From Paenibacillus cymbidii (GTDB lineage Bacteria > Bacillota > Bacilli > Paenibacillales > NBRC-103111), in contig NZ_SHLX01000004.1 in NCBI RefSeq assembly GCF_004764705.1, positions 124,001 to 188,000 on the forward strand: DNA of 64,000 nucleotides. Direction: 5' to 3'. Under the pieces are notes generated by a model. That model did no database searches. It saw only the letters and a list, made by a program, of their open reading frames with translations, and was not told where the DNA came from. A program made the position numbers and the translations under genes. Below, piece after piece: positions 17,409 through 26,238 of the stretch. The first letter of the stretch is position 1; each line of letters begins with the position of its first letter.

Positions 17409-18299
17409 ATGAGGTATTATCGCAACGATGAATTTATGGACGATCCTTCCTTTCCTTTCCGCGCCATGCCGGCGATTGTCGCCAAACCGATCGATATTCA
17501 TACGCAAGAATATATGGCGCTCGTATTGGTCGTGGAGGGCAGCGGGCGGCATGAAATTAACGGCACTCTTCTGGATATTTCCGAGGGGGACGCTTACCTG
17601 GTAGAGCCGGGCACGACTCATGCCTATCATGTTTGCGACAATCAGCCGTTTATGGTGTACAATGTGATTTTCGATCGGGACTTCATCGGGCGGGAGCTTG
17701 CCGTATTGACCGCCAACGATTCGTTTTTTCAATTTTTTTACGCCGAGCCTTTCATCCGCAGGACGAACCCGGAGCAGCCGCATTTGAACCTGCAAAGAGC
17801 CGACCGACTCCGGCTCCGGCACATGATCGAGGTTCTTGTCGAAGAAGACCGCACCCGGGGACAAGGCTACAAGATGTTTATCAAAACCGCGCTCATTCAA
17901 ATCCTGATTTTTTTGAGCCGTTGCAACGATCGGGCGGATCGGCAAACTTCGCTGGACGCCTCCGACGAGCTTCAGATGATGCGTCAAATCGGGGAGTTCA
18001 TCTCGCTGCACCGAACCGAACCGCTGACGCTCGAGCAGATGAGCCGCTTGTGCGGCATGGGAACGACTTCGTTCTCCACCAAGTTCAAGCAATATAGCGG
18101 ATTTACGTTTATCGACTATCGCAATCGGTTGCGCATCAAGAGCGCATGCGAAGATCTCGTCAAGACGAATCATAAAATCATGGATATTGCGATGAATGCC
18201 GGGTTTGACGATTTGAGCCACTTTAACAAGCTGTTCCGCTCCGTAACAGGCGTAAGCCCCGGGGAATACCGCAGAAACGAAGGGAGGCCGCGGCAATAG
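17409..18299 (+). CDS. AraC-family transcriptional regulator with cupin sensor domain
   Basis: This 296-residue cytoplasmic regulator has an N-terminal AraC-type cupin (about residues 10-100; GSGRHEINGTLLDISEGDAYLVEPGTTH in parts). At the C-terminus are two helix-turn-helix motifs (about 195-296), including LEQMSRLCGMGTTSFSTKFK and IMDIAMNAGFDDLSHFNKLF. ATG 17409 follows GGGAGGAG. It is divergent from the PhyH dioxygenase gene and likely binds the shared 120-base spacer. The inducer is unknown. Confidence 0.88.
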   Translation: MRYYRNDEFMDDPSFPFRAMPAIVAKPIDIHTQEYMALVLVVEGSGRHEINGTLLDISEGDAYLVEPGTTHAYHVCDNQPFMVYNVIFDRDFIGRELAVLTANDSFFQFFYAEPFIRRTNPEQPHLNLQRADRLRLRHMIEVLVEEDRTRGQGYKMFIKTALIQILIFLSRCNDRADRQTSLDASDELQMMRQIGEFISLHRTEPLTLEQMSRLCGMGTTSFSTKFKQYSGFTFIDYRNRLRIKSACEDLVKTNHKIMDIAMNAGFDDLSHFNKLFRSVTGVSPGEYRRNEGRPRQ

Positions 18300-18310
18300 G
18301 TGTGCCTTTG

Positions 18311-18339
18311 TTGACATTCCCGTTTATACAAGCTATATT
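18311..18339 (+). promoter_or_regulatory. SigmaA promoter of the SRPBCC-ArsR-VOC operon
   Basis: TTGACA at 18311-18316 and TATATT at 18334-18339 are separated by 17 bases, close to the housekeeping consensus. A second extended -10 (TGGTATAAT, to 18380) lies downstream without a good -35. Confidence 0.8.
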
Positions 18340-18363
18340 TTATATAAGCAAAAACTTGTATAA
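18324..18363 (+). promoter_or_regulatory. Inverted-repeat operator, probably for the ArsR repressor
   Basis: TTATACAAG at 18324-18332 and CTTGTATAA at 18355-18363 form a perfect 9-bp inverted repeat whose halves are 31 bp apart, about three helical turns. The first half lies inside the promoter spacer and the second near +16. Binding there would block transcription. The ArsR protein encoded in the same operon is the obvious candidate (inference). Confidence 0.6.
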
Positions 18364-18403
18364 GTATTAGCTGGTATAATTGGACGGCAGATGGAGATGA
18401 TGG

Positions 18404-19048
18404 ATGATGGTTGATTTGGAAGGGTGTTTTGGGGCGGTAACCCGCACGGTGTCTGAGCTTGAACGGGAAGGGAAGCCCGCCCGCAACGTAACGCTGGAGC
18501 GTTTCTACGATACGACGCCGGACGATCTGTGGGATGCCGTGACCAATCCGGAGCGGTTGCCCCGCTGGTTTGCGCCAGTCAGCGGCGAATTGTCGCTAGG
18601 GGGCCGGTTCCAAATTCAACATAATGCCGGCGGCGTCATTACCGCATGCGAACCGCCGCATTATTTTGCCGTGACTTGGGAATTCGCGGGCGGCTTAAGC
18701 TGGGTCGAGCTGCGCATAGCCGCGGAAGAGGGAGAGCGCTCCCGCTTCACGTTGTCCCACATTTGCCCGATCGACGACCACTGGAAAAAGTTTGGCCCGG
18801 GTGCCGTCGGCGTTGGTTGGGATCTCGCTTTGGCCGGGTTGGCGTTTCATCTTTCGGATAACGATGCGGAGCGGATCGATGAACATGCGTTTGGCGCCTC
18901 CAGCGAAGGGAAAGCGTTCATGACCGACTGCAGCGAGGACTGGCGACGTGCGGCAGTTGCCGCCGGCGAGCTTCCGTCCCAGGCCGGGGAAGCGGCGAAA
19001 CGGGTTACGGCGTTCTACACAGGCAGCGAAATGCAGGGAATCGAATGA
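18404..19048 (+). CDS. SRPBCC-family (AHSA1-like) protein
   Basis: This 214-residue protein has the AHSA1/START-like fold. ARNVTLERFYDTTPDDLWDAVTNPERLPRWFAP is the family's opening strand, helix and strand (residues about 25-58). GGRFQI and WEFAGGLSWVEL strands and a long C-terminal helix follow. Such proteins bind hydrophobic ligands and are often paired with ArsR regulators. GGAG at 18393-18396 precedes the start. It overlaps the arsR start by four bases (ATGA). No enzymatic activity can be assigned. Confidence 0.85.
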   Translation: MMVDLEGCFGAVTRTVSELEREGKPARNVTLERFYDTTPDDLWDAVTNPERLPRWFAPVSGELSLGGRFQIQHNAGGVITACEPPHYFAVTWEFAGGLSWVELRIAAEEGERSRFTLSHICPIDDHWKKFGPGAVGVGWDLALAGLAFHLSDNDAERIDEHAFGASSEGKAFMTDCSEDWRRAAVAAGELPSQAGEAAKRVTAFYTGSEMQGIE

Positions 19049-19416
19049 ATGCTTTTGACGTTCTTGGCGACCCGGTACGACGTCGCATCCTGGAGCTGCT
19101 CGCCGAAAGCGAGCGACGCTCCGGCGACATTGTCGAGGTGATTCAGCAGGAGTTCGGCATTACCCAGGCTGCTGTATCGCAGCATCTTCGGGTACTGCGG
19201 GACAGCGGCTTCGCCAATGTCAAGGTTGACGAACAGCGGCGGATTTATTCGCTCAACGCCCGCCCGCTGGTGGAGGTGGACGATTGGCTCAATCGGTTTC
19301 GCTCCTTCTGGGAGCCGAAGCTCAGCGCGCTCGAAACCGAAATTGCCCGCGGCAAAAAGCTGCGGAAAAGCGAAGGTTCATCAATCGAGGTCAATAAAAC
19401 CAAAGAAAAGGAATGA
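19045..19416 (+). CDS. ArsR-family transcriptional regulator
   Basis: This 123-residue winged-helix regulator has the sequence DVLGDPVRRRILELL at the start, helix-turn-helix ITQAAVSQHLRVLRDSG, and wing VDEQRRIYSLN. It lacks the cysteine metal site of ArsR/SmtB metal sensors, so it belongs to the branch that partners SRPBCC proteins. It is translationally coupled to the upstream gene. The inverted repeat at 18324-18363 in the operon promoter suggests autorepression. Confidence 0.88.
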   Translation: MNAFDVLGDPVRRRILELLAESERRSGDIVEVIQQEFGITQAAVSQHLRVLRDSGFANVKVDEQRRIYSLNARPLVEVDDWLNRFRSFWEPKLSALETEIARGKKLRKSEGSSIEVNKTKEKE

Positions 19417-19422
19417 GTCCGG

Positions 19423-19815
19423 ATGGAGAAAGTAATGCCTTTTTTGATGTTTGAAGGAAAAGCGGAAGAAGCGATGAATTATTACACTTCCATCATCGAG
19501 GATTCGGAAATCACGAGCATCTCCCGATATGGAGCGAACCAGGCAGGGAAAGAAGGAAGCGTGTTTCAGGCCACGTTTACGTTAAAGGGCCGGGAATACA
19601 TGTGCATCGACAGTAGTGTGAAGCACGCCTTTACGTTTACCCCTTCGTTTTCCCTTTACATCATCGCCGATTCGGAAGCGGAAATAGACCGGCTGTATAA
19701 GCAATTATCCGAAGGCGGGTCTATCTTAATGCCATTAAATGATTACAAGTTCAGCCGGAAGTTCGGCTGGGTCGTGGACAAGTTCGGCATTTCCTGGCAA
19801 ATCAATCTGCTATAA
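19423..19815 (+). CDS. PhnB-like VOC-fold protein
   Basis: This 130-residue protein of the VOC superfamily belongs to the PhnB/3-demethylubiquinone methyltransferase-like branch. The motif PFLMFEGKAEEAMNYYTSI opens the fold, and RKFGWVVDKFGISWQI closes it. It starts six bases after arsR and ends the operon before a terminator. Family members often handle electrophiles or antibiotics, but the substrate is unknown here. Confidence 0.85.
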   Translation: MEKVMPFLMFEGKAEEAMNYYTSIIEDSEITSISRYGANQAGKEGSVFQATFTLKGREYMCIDSSVKHAFTFTPSFSLYIIADSEAEIDRLYKQLSEGGSILMPLNDYKFSRKFGWVVDKFGISWQINLL

Positions 19816-19837
19816 TGACGCCCATCCAAAGGGGAGT

Positions 19838-19864
19838 CACGGTTCAACCAACCGTGGCTTTTTT
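19838..19864 (+). terminator. Intrinsic terminator of the SRPBCC-ArsR-VOC operon
   Basis: CACGGTT at 19838-19844 pairs with AACCGTG at 19850-19856, followed by GC and six T. Confidence 0.85.
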
Positions 19865-19970
19865 GTTTTTCACAACTCCATTTTGTAGTTGTACTTCAAG
19901 GAAAGGTGAGAGAAAATAGGACTACTACCAGGTTGAGCAACTATTTTGTCCATCGGGGGGCGGGGCTGTT

Positions 19971-21707
19971 GTGGCGTTCATTCGCAATCGAAACATTTTC
20001 CAAAAACTGCTATTTACCTTTCTGATCGCCATTCTGCCGCTTTATTCTTTGAGTCTTGTGCTGAATGAATTGGCGAAGAAGGAAGTGAAGGGGCAAATCT
20101 CGCAATCGGTTTTTTCGCAAACCGAATTTTTTTTCCAATCGTTCGAACAGGAGCTGGAGCGGATCACCAAGCTGTTGAACGAAAATATTTATGATCAGGA
20201 TTTGGTGAAGATCAGTTCGTTTGCCACGTACATGACCGATTTCGAAAAGACGGAGGCGATCAACCGCATCCTGAACCGGATCGGGTTATTGAGCAACTCC
20301 AGCAAGTACATCCAAAATGTAACCGCCTACATTCCGCTCATTGAACGAACCTTGTCGACAACGGGCTCCGTCAGCGAAACATCGCCCGAATCGCTGAAAT
20401 ATTTGAACCGGTTGTCGCGCAAACAAATTGTTAACGGGGCAGAAGGGAGTTTATTCATCAACGTGTCATATCCGAGTTTGCCGGCAAACGATTCGGAGCA
20501 TACGCCCCTGTTTATTCTCAATATGAATTTGTCGAAAGAGGAAATCCAGCGAAGCTTGCGCAAAATCAATGCCAATGCCGGAGCGGTGCTGGTGAACAAA
20601 GAATGGGAAATAAACAACGGCCAAGATGTGGAAACGATTAACGCGGTTAAACAAATGACGAACGTCGGGCAAATCGACGCCGGCCGGATTTATGCCGATT
20701 CTCGCGATATTGCAGGCAATCGCTATTTCATCGCCTACGAGAAGTCCGCGCTGCTGGATGCGACGCTGTTCGTCTTCTTGCCGGAAGACATTATTTTGGG
20801 CAAGCTGCGCACATACAACAATTGGTTCTGGCTATTATCCGGTATTTCGCTCGTTATTGTGCTGATGTTTTCGCTGGGGATCCGCCGGGTGATCCAGAGC
20901 CCGTTGAAAGTATTGCTGAAAGCGTTCCGCAGCTTGGAGGAAGGCAATATGAAGGTGGCGATTCGCCACAAAAATAATGACGAATTCGGTTATTTGTTCA
21001 AGCAGTTCGATAAGACCGTACGCAATCTCGATCAGTTGATCAACGAATTGTATGTTCAGAAGCTGCGGCTGCATAAAGCCGAACTGAAGCAATTGCAATC
21101 CCAGATCAACCCGCATTTTCTGTACAATAACTTTTTTACGCTGCATCATCTGATTGCCGCCGGCGACAGCGAAAACGGCCTCAAGCTTTCCGCGCATTTG
21201 GGCGATTATTTCAAGTACATCACGCGAAATTCCGAGGATGAAGTGCCGCTCGACAAGGAGTACGAACATGCGCGAGCTTACATGGAAATTCAGCAAAACC
21301 GCTTTCCCAAACGCATTCAAGTCGAATTCGATCCGCTGCCGTCGCAATGGAAGGAGAGGCGGATTCCCCGGCTCATTTTTCAACCGATACTGGAAAATGC
21401 ATACGAGCATGGGCTGCACGATGTCATAAGGGGCGGCCGGTTGCGTTTCGGCTTGGAACCAACCGCTGCAGGGCTGCGCATATTCGTGGAGGACAACGGC
21501 GCGGGAATGACGCCCGAGCAGCTTTCGTTGCTGCAACAACATCTGACGCATAACGAGGAAGGAGAAAGCACGGGATTGATTAACATCCATCGCCGACTCG
21601 GGCTGAAATACGGAGAAATGGCCGGGTTGCAGGTTTCTGTTGGAGAATGGGGCGGGTTGCGGGTGGAATGGACGATTCCGATTTCTGAAGGAGACAGCCA
21701 TGTATAA
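19971..21707 (+). CDS. YesM-type sensor histidine kinase, locus 2
   Basis: This 578-residue membrane kinase has helices at about residues 12-30 and 285-305 flanking an extracellular sensor. A HAMP segment, the His_kinase motif QINPHFLYNN with His382, and a HATPase domain (QPILENAYEHGL; DNGAGM) follow. The start is GTG 19971; the upstream GGGGGGCGGGG is an atypical ribosome site. The response regulator gene overlaps its 3' end by eight bases. It probably reports extracellular oligosaccharide to control the operon starting at 23529. Confidence 0.88.
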   Translation: MAFIRNRNIFQKLLFTFLIAILPLYSLSLVLNELAKKEVKGQISQSVFSQTEFFFQSFEQELERITKLLNENIYDQDLVKISSFATYMTDFEKTEAINRILNRIGLLSNSSKYIQNVTAYIPLIERTLSTTGSVSETSPESLKYLNRLSRKQIVNGAEGSLFINVSYPSLPANDSEHTPLFILNMNLSKEEIQRSLRKINANAGAVLVNKEWEINNGQDVETINAVKQMTNVGQIDAGRIYADSRDIAGNRYFIAYEKSALLDATLFVFLPEDIILGKLRTYNNWFWLLSGISLVIVLMFSLGIRRVIQSPLKVLLKAFRSLEEGNMKVAIRHKNNDEFGYLFKQFDKTVRNLDQLINELYVQKLRLHKAELKQLQSQINPHFLYNNFFTLHHLIAAGDSENGLKLSAHLGDYFKYITRNSEDEVPLDKEYEHARAYMEIQQNRFPKRIQVEFDPLPSQWKERRIPRLIFQPILENAYEHGLHDVIRGGRLRFGLEPTAAGLRIFVEDNGAGMTPEQLSLLQQHLTHNEEGESTGLINIHRRLGLKYGEMAGLQVSVGEWGGLRVEWTIPISEGDSHV

Positions 21708-23379
21708 CATGTTGATTGTGGACGACGAGCCGATGATTGTAGACAGCCTGTACCGATTAATCGCCGATCTGGAGCGCCCGGATCTGGAATTGCTGCGGGC
21801 GTATGACGTGATCGAGGCCATGGAGTGGCTGCAGAGCACAAGAGTGGACATTGTGCTGTCCGATATTCGCATGCCGGGCATGAGCGGCATTCAGCTGCAG
21901 AAGGAAATTCGCCGGCAGTGGCCAAGATGCCGAATCATTTTCCTGACCGGATTCAGCGAGTTTGATTACGCGAAAGAGGCGATACGCGGTGGCGGGATTG
22001 TGGATTATCTGGTGAAAACCGATGGCGACCAGACGATTGTGCGAGCGGTCGAGAAGGCAATTGGCGAAATCGAAAGTTCGTTGCTGGACGAGCATTTTTT
22101 GCTGAAATCCAAAGCGAATATGCGGCTGGCACTGCCGATGCTGCAGAAAGAGTATTTGCTGGACATGCTGCAAGGCGAGCGGCAAACGGCCAAAGCGCGC
22201 GCAGATAAATTCGCCGAATTGGACATTCTTCTGGAGCCGGAAGCGCCGCTGCTGCTGCTCATCGGACGAGTCGACGGCTGGGACGGGCACTATACTAGCT
22301 CGGATCGCACCTTATTCGTATTTGCCATTCAAAATATCGTGGAAGAGTATATGCAAAGCGAAAGCAACGTTGCCGCCATCAGCTACGATTCTCAAACGAT
22401 GATTTGGTTGATCCAGCCCGCGGATACGGCAGACGTGCCGGAGCGCTTCGCCATGGCGCATTGGGACAAGCTGAAGCATTACACCTATCAGACGCTGGAG
22501 CCGATTCAGGAGACGTGCCGCAAGCTGCTCAAGGTTTCGCTGTCATTCGTCATGGCAAACAGCGAAACGGAATGGGACATGCTGGAGCCACGGTTCAACA
22601 AGCTGAAGTTTTTGCTCGGCAACCGGTACGGCTTGGAGGAAGAAGTGATCGTGCTTGAACACGAGACGGAGAACGACGGCGATGCCCAGTATCAGACGGT
22701 CCGAACGCAGCGCGGCCGACTGCTGGGCCAATTGGAAGGATGGCTGGAGAAAGGCCAGAAAGACAAGTTTCTGCTTGTTCTGGACGACTACATGAGGCTG
22801 GAGCTTCCGGCCAAGGAATTTCATCTGTTCGAAGCTTTTTATCCGTTGGCCTTATTTTTCATGTCTTACGTCAACCGCAACGGACAATTTCGGCTATTAA
22901 TGGCACCGGCGGACTTGAACAAGCTGATGGTCATGAACGAGCATTCTTCCTGGCAGGGCGTCATCCGTTATTTTCGCGGATTGACCGATCTGCTGTTCGC
23001 CAGCCTCGAATCCGGCAACGACGAACGCACCGGCAAGGTGGTGCAATATTTGGATCGTTATATTCAGACCCATATCCATCTGGACTTGTCGTTAACGACG
23101 CTGGCCGAGCTGGTTCATCACAGTCCCACCTATCTGTCCAAGCTGTATAAGCGGGAAAAAGGCATGCTGCTGTCCGATTATATTACGACGATGAGAATGG
23201 AAAAGGCCCGGGAGCTGCTCATCTCCGCCGGTCATCTGAAAATTCAGGAAATCGCAGCGGCGGTCGGATATGAAGCGGCGGCTTATTTCACCCGTTACTT
23301 CAAGAAGATGTTTTCGCTGACTCCGCAGGAGTTCAGGGACAAGTATGCGGAGATGAAGGCGGAAACGAAAGAACGGTAG
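21700..23379 (+). CDS. YesN-type AraC-family response regulator, locus 2
   Basis: This 559-residue regulator has a receiver domain with VDDEP and phospho-acceptor Asp55 (SDIRMPGMSG). A long middle region (about residues 130-450) is typical of YesN proteins, and a C-terminal AraC DNA-binding domain (about 455-555; LAELVHHSPTYLSKLYKREKG) follows. ATG 21700 is preceded by GAAGGAG and overlaps the kinase stop, so translation is coupled. The 20-bp-spaced repeats at 23406 are its most likely binding site. Confidence 0.9.
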   Translation: MYNMLIVDDEPMIVDSLYRLIADLERPDLELLRAYDVIEAMEWLQSTRVDIVLSDIRMPGMSGIQLQKEIRRQWPRCRIIFLTGFSEFDYAKEAIRGGGIVDYLVKTDGDQTIVRAVEKAIGEIESSLLDEHFLLKSKANMRLALPMLQKEYLLDMLQGERQTAKARADKFAELDILLEPEAPLLLLIGRVDGWDGHYTSSDRTLFVFAIQNIVEEYMQSESNVAAISYDSQTMIWLIQPADTADVPERFAMAHWDKLKHYTYQTLEPIQETCRKLLKVSLSFVMANSETEWDMLEPRFNKLKFLLGNRYGLEEEVIVLEHETENDGDAQYQTVRTQRGRLLGQLEGWLEKGQKDKFLLVLDDYMRLELPAKEFHLFEAFYPLALFFMSYVNRNGQFRLLMAPADLNKLMVMNEHSSWQGVIRYFRGLTDLLFASLESGNDERTGKVVQYLDRYIQTHIHLDLSLTTLAELVHHSPTYLSKLYKREKGMLLSDYITTMRMEKARELLISAGHLKIQEIAAAVGYEAAAYFTRYFKKMFSLTPQEFRDKYAEMKAETKER

Positions 23380-23405
23380 GCAATCGGCACGGCGCCCGGG
23401 AACAT

Positions 23406-23469
23406 GGCAACGGAAGTCAACCGAAGGCAACAGAATCGCGTTGTTGCGCGCCTGCATATTGCCTATGCT
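23406..23469 (+). promoter_or_regulatory. Direct-repeat operator and promoter of the locus 2 operon
   Basis: GGCAACGGAAG at 23406 and GGCAACAGAAT at 23426 are direct repeats 20 bp apart. TTGTTG (23441-23446) and TATGCT (23464-23469) with a 17-base spacer form a moderate sigmaA promoter just downstream. The second repeat starts 38 bases before the -10, the same distance as in locus 3. Confidence 0.5.
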
Positions 23470-23528
23470 TAAAGCAAGCAAACAGGTTGGTACCGCGTGT
23501 TTGCAATCAAACAGGAGGGGTTCACGTA

Positions 23529-25250
23529 ATGAATCGCAGCTTCATCAAGGTTCACACGCTTCTGCCGACGGTGCTGATCGTTATGCTGGCGCTGGCTGCC
23601 TGCACGTCGTCGAACAAGGCCGACAGTCCTGCCGGCGAAACCAAAGCAACAGCATCCGCCAGTCCCGGAAGCTCCGCAGGCAAAACGTCCGCTTCGCCTG
23701 CCAAGGCGGTCGATCCTCTGGGCAAGTACGATCCGCCGATCGAATTGACATCGATCAAATCGATCAACGCCACGGTGCAAAATTTGACCAAAGACGGCAT
23801 CAGTTACGACAAAAACATGTTTACCGAGCTGTACGAGAAGGAATTGGGCATCAAATTGAAGTATGTCTGGGCTGTTCCGTCGGATCAGTTCAACCAGAAA
23901 AAAACGGTCTCGATCGCGTCGGGCGATCTTCCCGACGTGTTCCCGGTCAATCTGACGGAGCTGAAGCAGCTGACGGATGCCGGTTTGCTGGCGGACTTAA
24001 CCGAAGTGTACAATACGTACGCTTCGCCCTTGCTGAAAAAATCGCTCACGCAAGGCGGCACGACGCCGTTCGATGTGGCGACGATCAACGGGAAGCTGAT
24101 GGCGCTTCCGGAAACGAACAGCTCCATTGACGGCGCGCACTTCATCTGGATTCGCACGGACTGGCTGGAGAAGCTGAAGCTGACCCCGCCGAAGACGATG
24201 AACGATGTGGTCAAAATCGCCGAAGCGTTTGCGAAGCTGGACCCCGACGGAAACGGCAAGGCGGACACGGTCGGCCTGGCCATGTTCAAAGATTTGTGGG
24301 GCGGGTATGCGGGACTGGAAGGGTTCTTCAACGGTTATCACGCCTATCCGCGCATTTGGGTGAAGGATGCTTCCGGCAAGCTCGTCTTCGGCGGCGTGCA
24401 GCCGGCGATGAAGGATGCGCTCAAGCAGCTGCAGGACATGTACAAGGCGGGGCTGATCGATAAAGAATTCGGCGTCAAGGATTCCGGCAAAGTGGCGGAA
24501 GATCCGGTGTCCGGCAGAAACGGACTGAATTTCGGCCAGCAATGGAACCCGGTGTACCCGTTCCAGACGAATCACGACAAAGACCCGAATGCGCAATGGA
24601 CCGCGTTCCCGCTCGTTTCCTTCGATAATCAACCGGCAAGGCCACAGACGATGAGTGCGACGCTGAACTGGTGGGTCGTGAAGAAAGGGGCGAAAAATCC
24701 GGAAGCGCTGGTGAAAATCTTCAATATTTTCATGGAGAAAAACTGGGGAACGACAAACAACGAATACGAAAAATATTACATCAATGCCAAAGGGGAAAAT
24801 GTGTTCCACCTTGCGCTCAACAGACCCGAACCGCCACAAAAAAACCTGGATGCGTACCTTCAAATGCAAAGCGCTCTCGTTTCGGGAGACGGCTCCAAGC
24901 TGACAGGCGAAGCCAAAGGTTATTTCGAGAAAGTGGCGGGCTATAAAGCGGGCAATCAGAGCTTGTGGGGGTACGACCGCATATTCGGAACGCAAGGCTC
25001 CTATTTGACGATGAAAAAGTATAACGACGAAAAGCTGTTCATTTCCGACGAATTTTCCGGCGCGCCGACGCCAACGATGGTGGAGAAGAAGGCGACGCTC
25101 GACAAGCTGCTTAACGAAACGTATACGAAAATCATTCTCGGCGCCCAGGAAGTGAGCGAGTTCGACAAAGTGGTCGAGCAGTGGAACGCGCTGGGCGGAA
25201 CGGCGATGACCAAAGAAGTGAACGACTGGTACGGCTCGCAGAAAAAATAA
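23529..25250 (+). CDS. LplA-type solute-binding lipoprotein, locus 2
   Basis: This 573-residue lipoprotein has a lipobox ending at Cys25 (ALAAC) and a Ser/Ala/Lys-rich tether. A large family 1 solute-binding fold follows, with the typical LGKYDPPIELTSIKS opening and FSGAPTPTMVEKKATLDKL near the end. ATG 23529 follows AGGAGGGG. It closely resembles the locus 3 binding protein in layout, so the two systems are probably paralogous. It is the first gene of the long catabolic operon. Confidence 0.9.
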   Translation: MNRSFIKVHTLLPTVLIVMLALAACTSSNKADSPAGETKATASASPGSSAGKTSASPAKAVDPLGKYDPPIELTSIKSINATVQNLTKDGISYDKNMFTELYEKELGIKLKYVWAVPSDQFNQKKTVSIASGDLPDVFPVNLTELKQLTDAGLLADLTEVYNTYASPLLKKSLTQGGTTPFDVATINGKLMALPETNSSIDGAHFIWIRTDWLEKLKLTPPKTMNDVVKIAEAFAKLDPDGNGKADTVGLAMFKDLWGGYAGLEGFFNGYHAYPRIWVKDASGKLVFGGVQPAMKDALKQLQDMYKAGLIDKEFGVKDSGKVAEDPVSGRNGLNFGQQWNPVYPFQTNHDKDPNAQWTAFPLVSFDNQPARPQTMSATLNWWVVKKGAKNPEALVKIFNIFMEKNWGTTNNEYEKYYINAKGENVFHLALNRPEPPQKNLDAYLQMQSALVSGDGSKLTGEAKGYFEKVAGYKAGNQSLWGYDRIFGTQGSYLTMKKYNDEKLFISDEFSGAPTPTMVEKKATLDKLLNETYTKIILGAQEVSEFDKVVEQWNALGGTAMTKEVNDWYGSQKK

Positions 25251-25258
25251 GGCGTTCG

Positions 25259-25303
25259 CGGAATTTCCGCAGGGACGGAAGGCAGGTCCCTGCGGAAATT
25301 CCG
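25259..25303 (+). other. Perfect 18-bp hairpin after the locus 2 binding-protein gene
   Basis: CGGAATTTCCGCAGGGAC at 25259-25276 is the exact reverse complement of 25286-25303, with a 9-base loop. No T-run follows. Its place between the binding-protein and permease genes suggests mRNA stabilisation that raises binding protein over permease. Confidence 0.75.
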
Positions 25304-25326
25304 CAGGGCGGATCGGAGGAAATGCG

Positions 25327-26226
25327 ATGCATTTTCGCAAAAGAAATACGTGGCCCTTGCATCTCATGATCCTGCCCGGCTTCATCCTCGTGCTGATTTA
25401 TTCGTACGGCCCGCTGGCCGGCATGGTCATCGCCTTCCAGAAGTTCGTTCCGGCTCGCGGATTGTTCGGCCATCAGCAATGGGTGGGATGGGCCAACTTC
25501 GACTATGCGCTGCAGTTTCCCGGCACGCTGCGCGTCGTATGGAACACCCTGTACATCGCTTCGATGAAAATTGTCGCCGGCTTGCTCGTTCCGGTCGTCG
25601 TTGCCCTGATGTTGAACGAAGTGATTCATGCCAAGCTGAAGCGGACGCTGCAGACGATCGTTTATTTGCCGCATTTTTTGTCCTGGGTGTTGTTGTCGGG
25701 CATTTTGATCGATATTTTGTCGCCCGGGTACGGATTGGTCAATGCCATCTTGCGGCAGATCGGCGTCGATCCGATTTATTTTCTTGGCGATAATCGCTGG
25801 TTTCCTTATACATTGGTCGTCTCCGATGTGTGGAAAGAATTCGGCTTCGGCACGATCGTTTATTTGGCCTCGATTACGAGCATCAACCCGCAGCTTTATG
25901 AAGCCGCCGTTGTGGACGGCGCGAACCGCTGGCGTCAAACGGTTCATATCACGCTTCCCGGCATGCGGATGATTATCGTGCTCATGACGGTGCTCAGTCT
26001 CGGGAACGTGCTGAATGCGGGCTTCGAACAGGTGTTCAATTTATACAGCCCGCAAGTTTACGAAAGCGGCGACATCATCGATACGTTCGTGTATCGGGTC
26101 GGTCTGCTCGACAACCAGTTCGGTTTCGCCACGGCGATCGGTCTGTTCAAATCGGTCGTATCGTTCACGATGATTTCGATTGCTTATTACCTTGCTTATC
26201 GGATCGCCAATTATCGCATTTTTTAA
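25327..26226 (+). CDS. LplB-type sugar ABC transporter permease, locus 2
   Basis: This permease has 299 residues with six membrane segments, opening LMILPGFILVLIYSYGPLAGM. The EAA loop EAAVVDGANRWRQTVHITLPG contacts the ATPase. The start follows GGAGGAAATGCG. It forms the channel with the next gene product; the ATPase is not encoded here. Confidence 0.92.
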   Translation: MHFRKRNTWPLHLMILPGFILVLIYSYGPLAGMVIAFQKFVPARGLFGHQQWVGWANFDYALQFPGTLRVVWNTLYIASMKIVAGLLVPVVVALMLNEVIHAKLKRTLQTIVYLPHFLSWVLLSGILIDILSPGYGLVNAILRQIGVDPIYFLGDNRWFPYTLVVSDVWKEFGFGTIVYLASITSINPQLYEAAVVDGANRWRQTVHITLPGMRMIIVLMTVLSLGNVLNAGFEQVFNLYSPQVYESGDIIDTFVYRVGLLDNQFGFATAIGLFKSVVSFTMISIAYYLAYRIANYRIF

Positions 26227-26238
26227 TGGAGGTACGGT

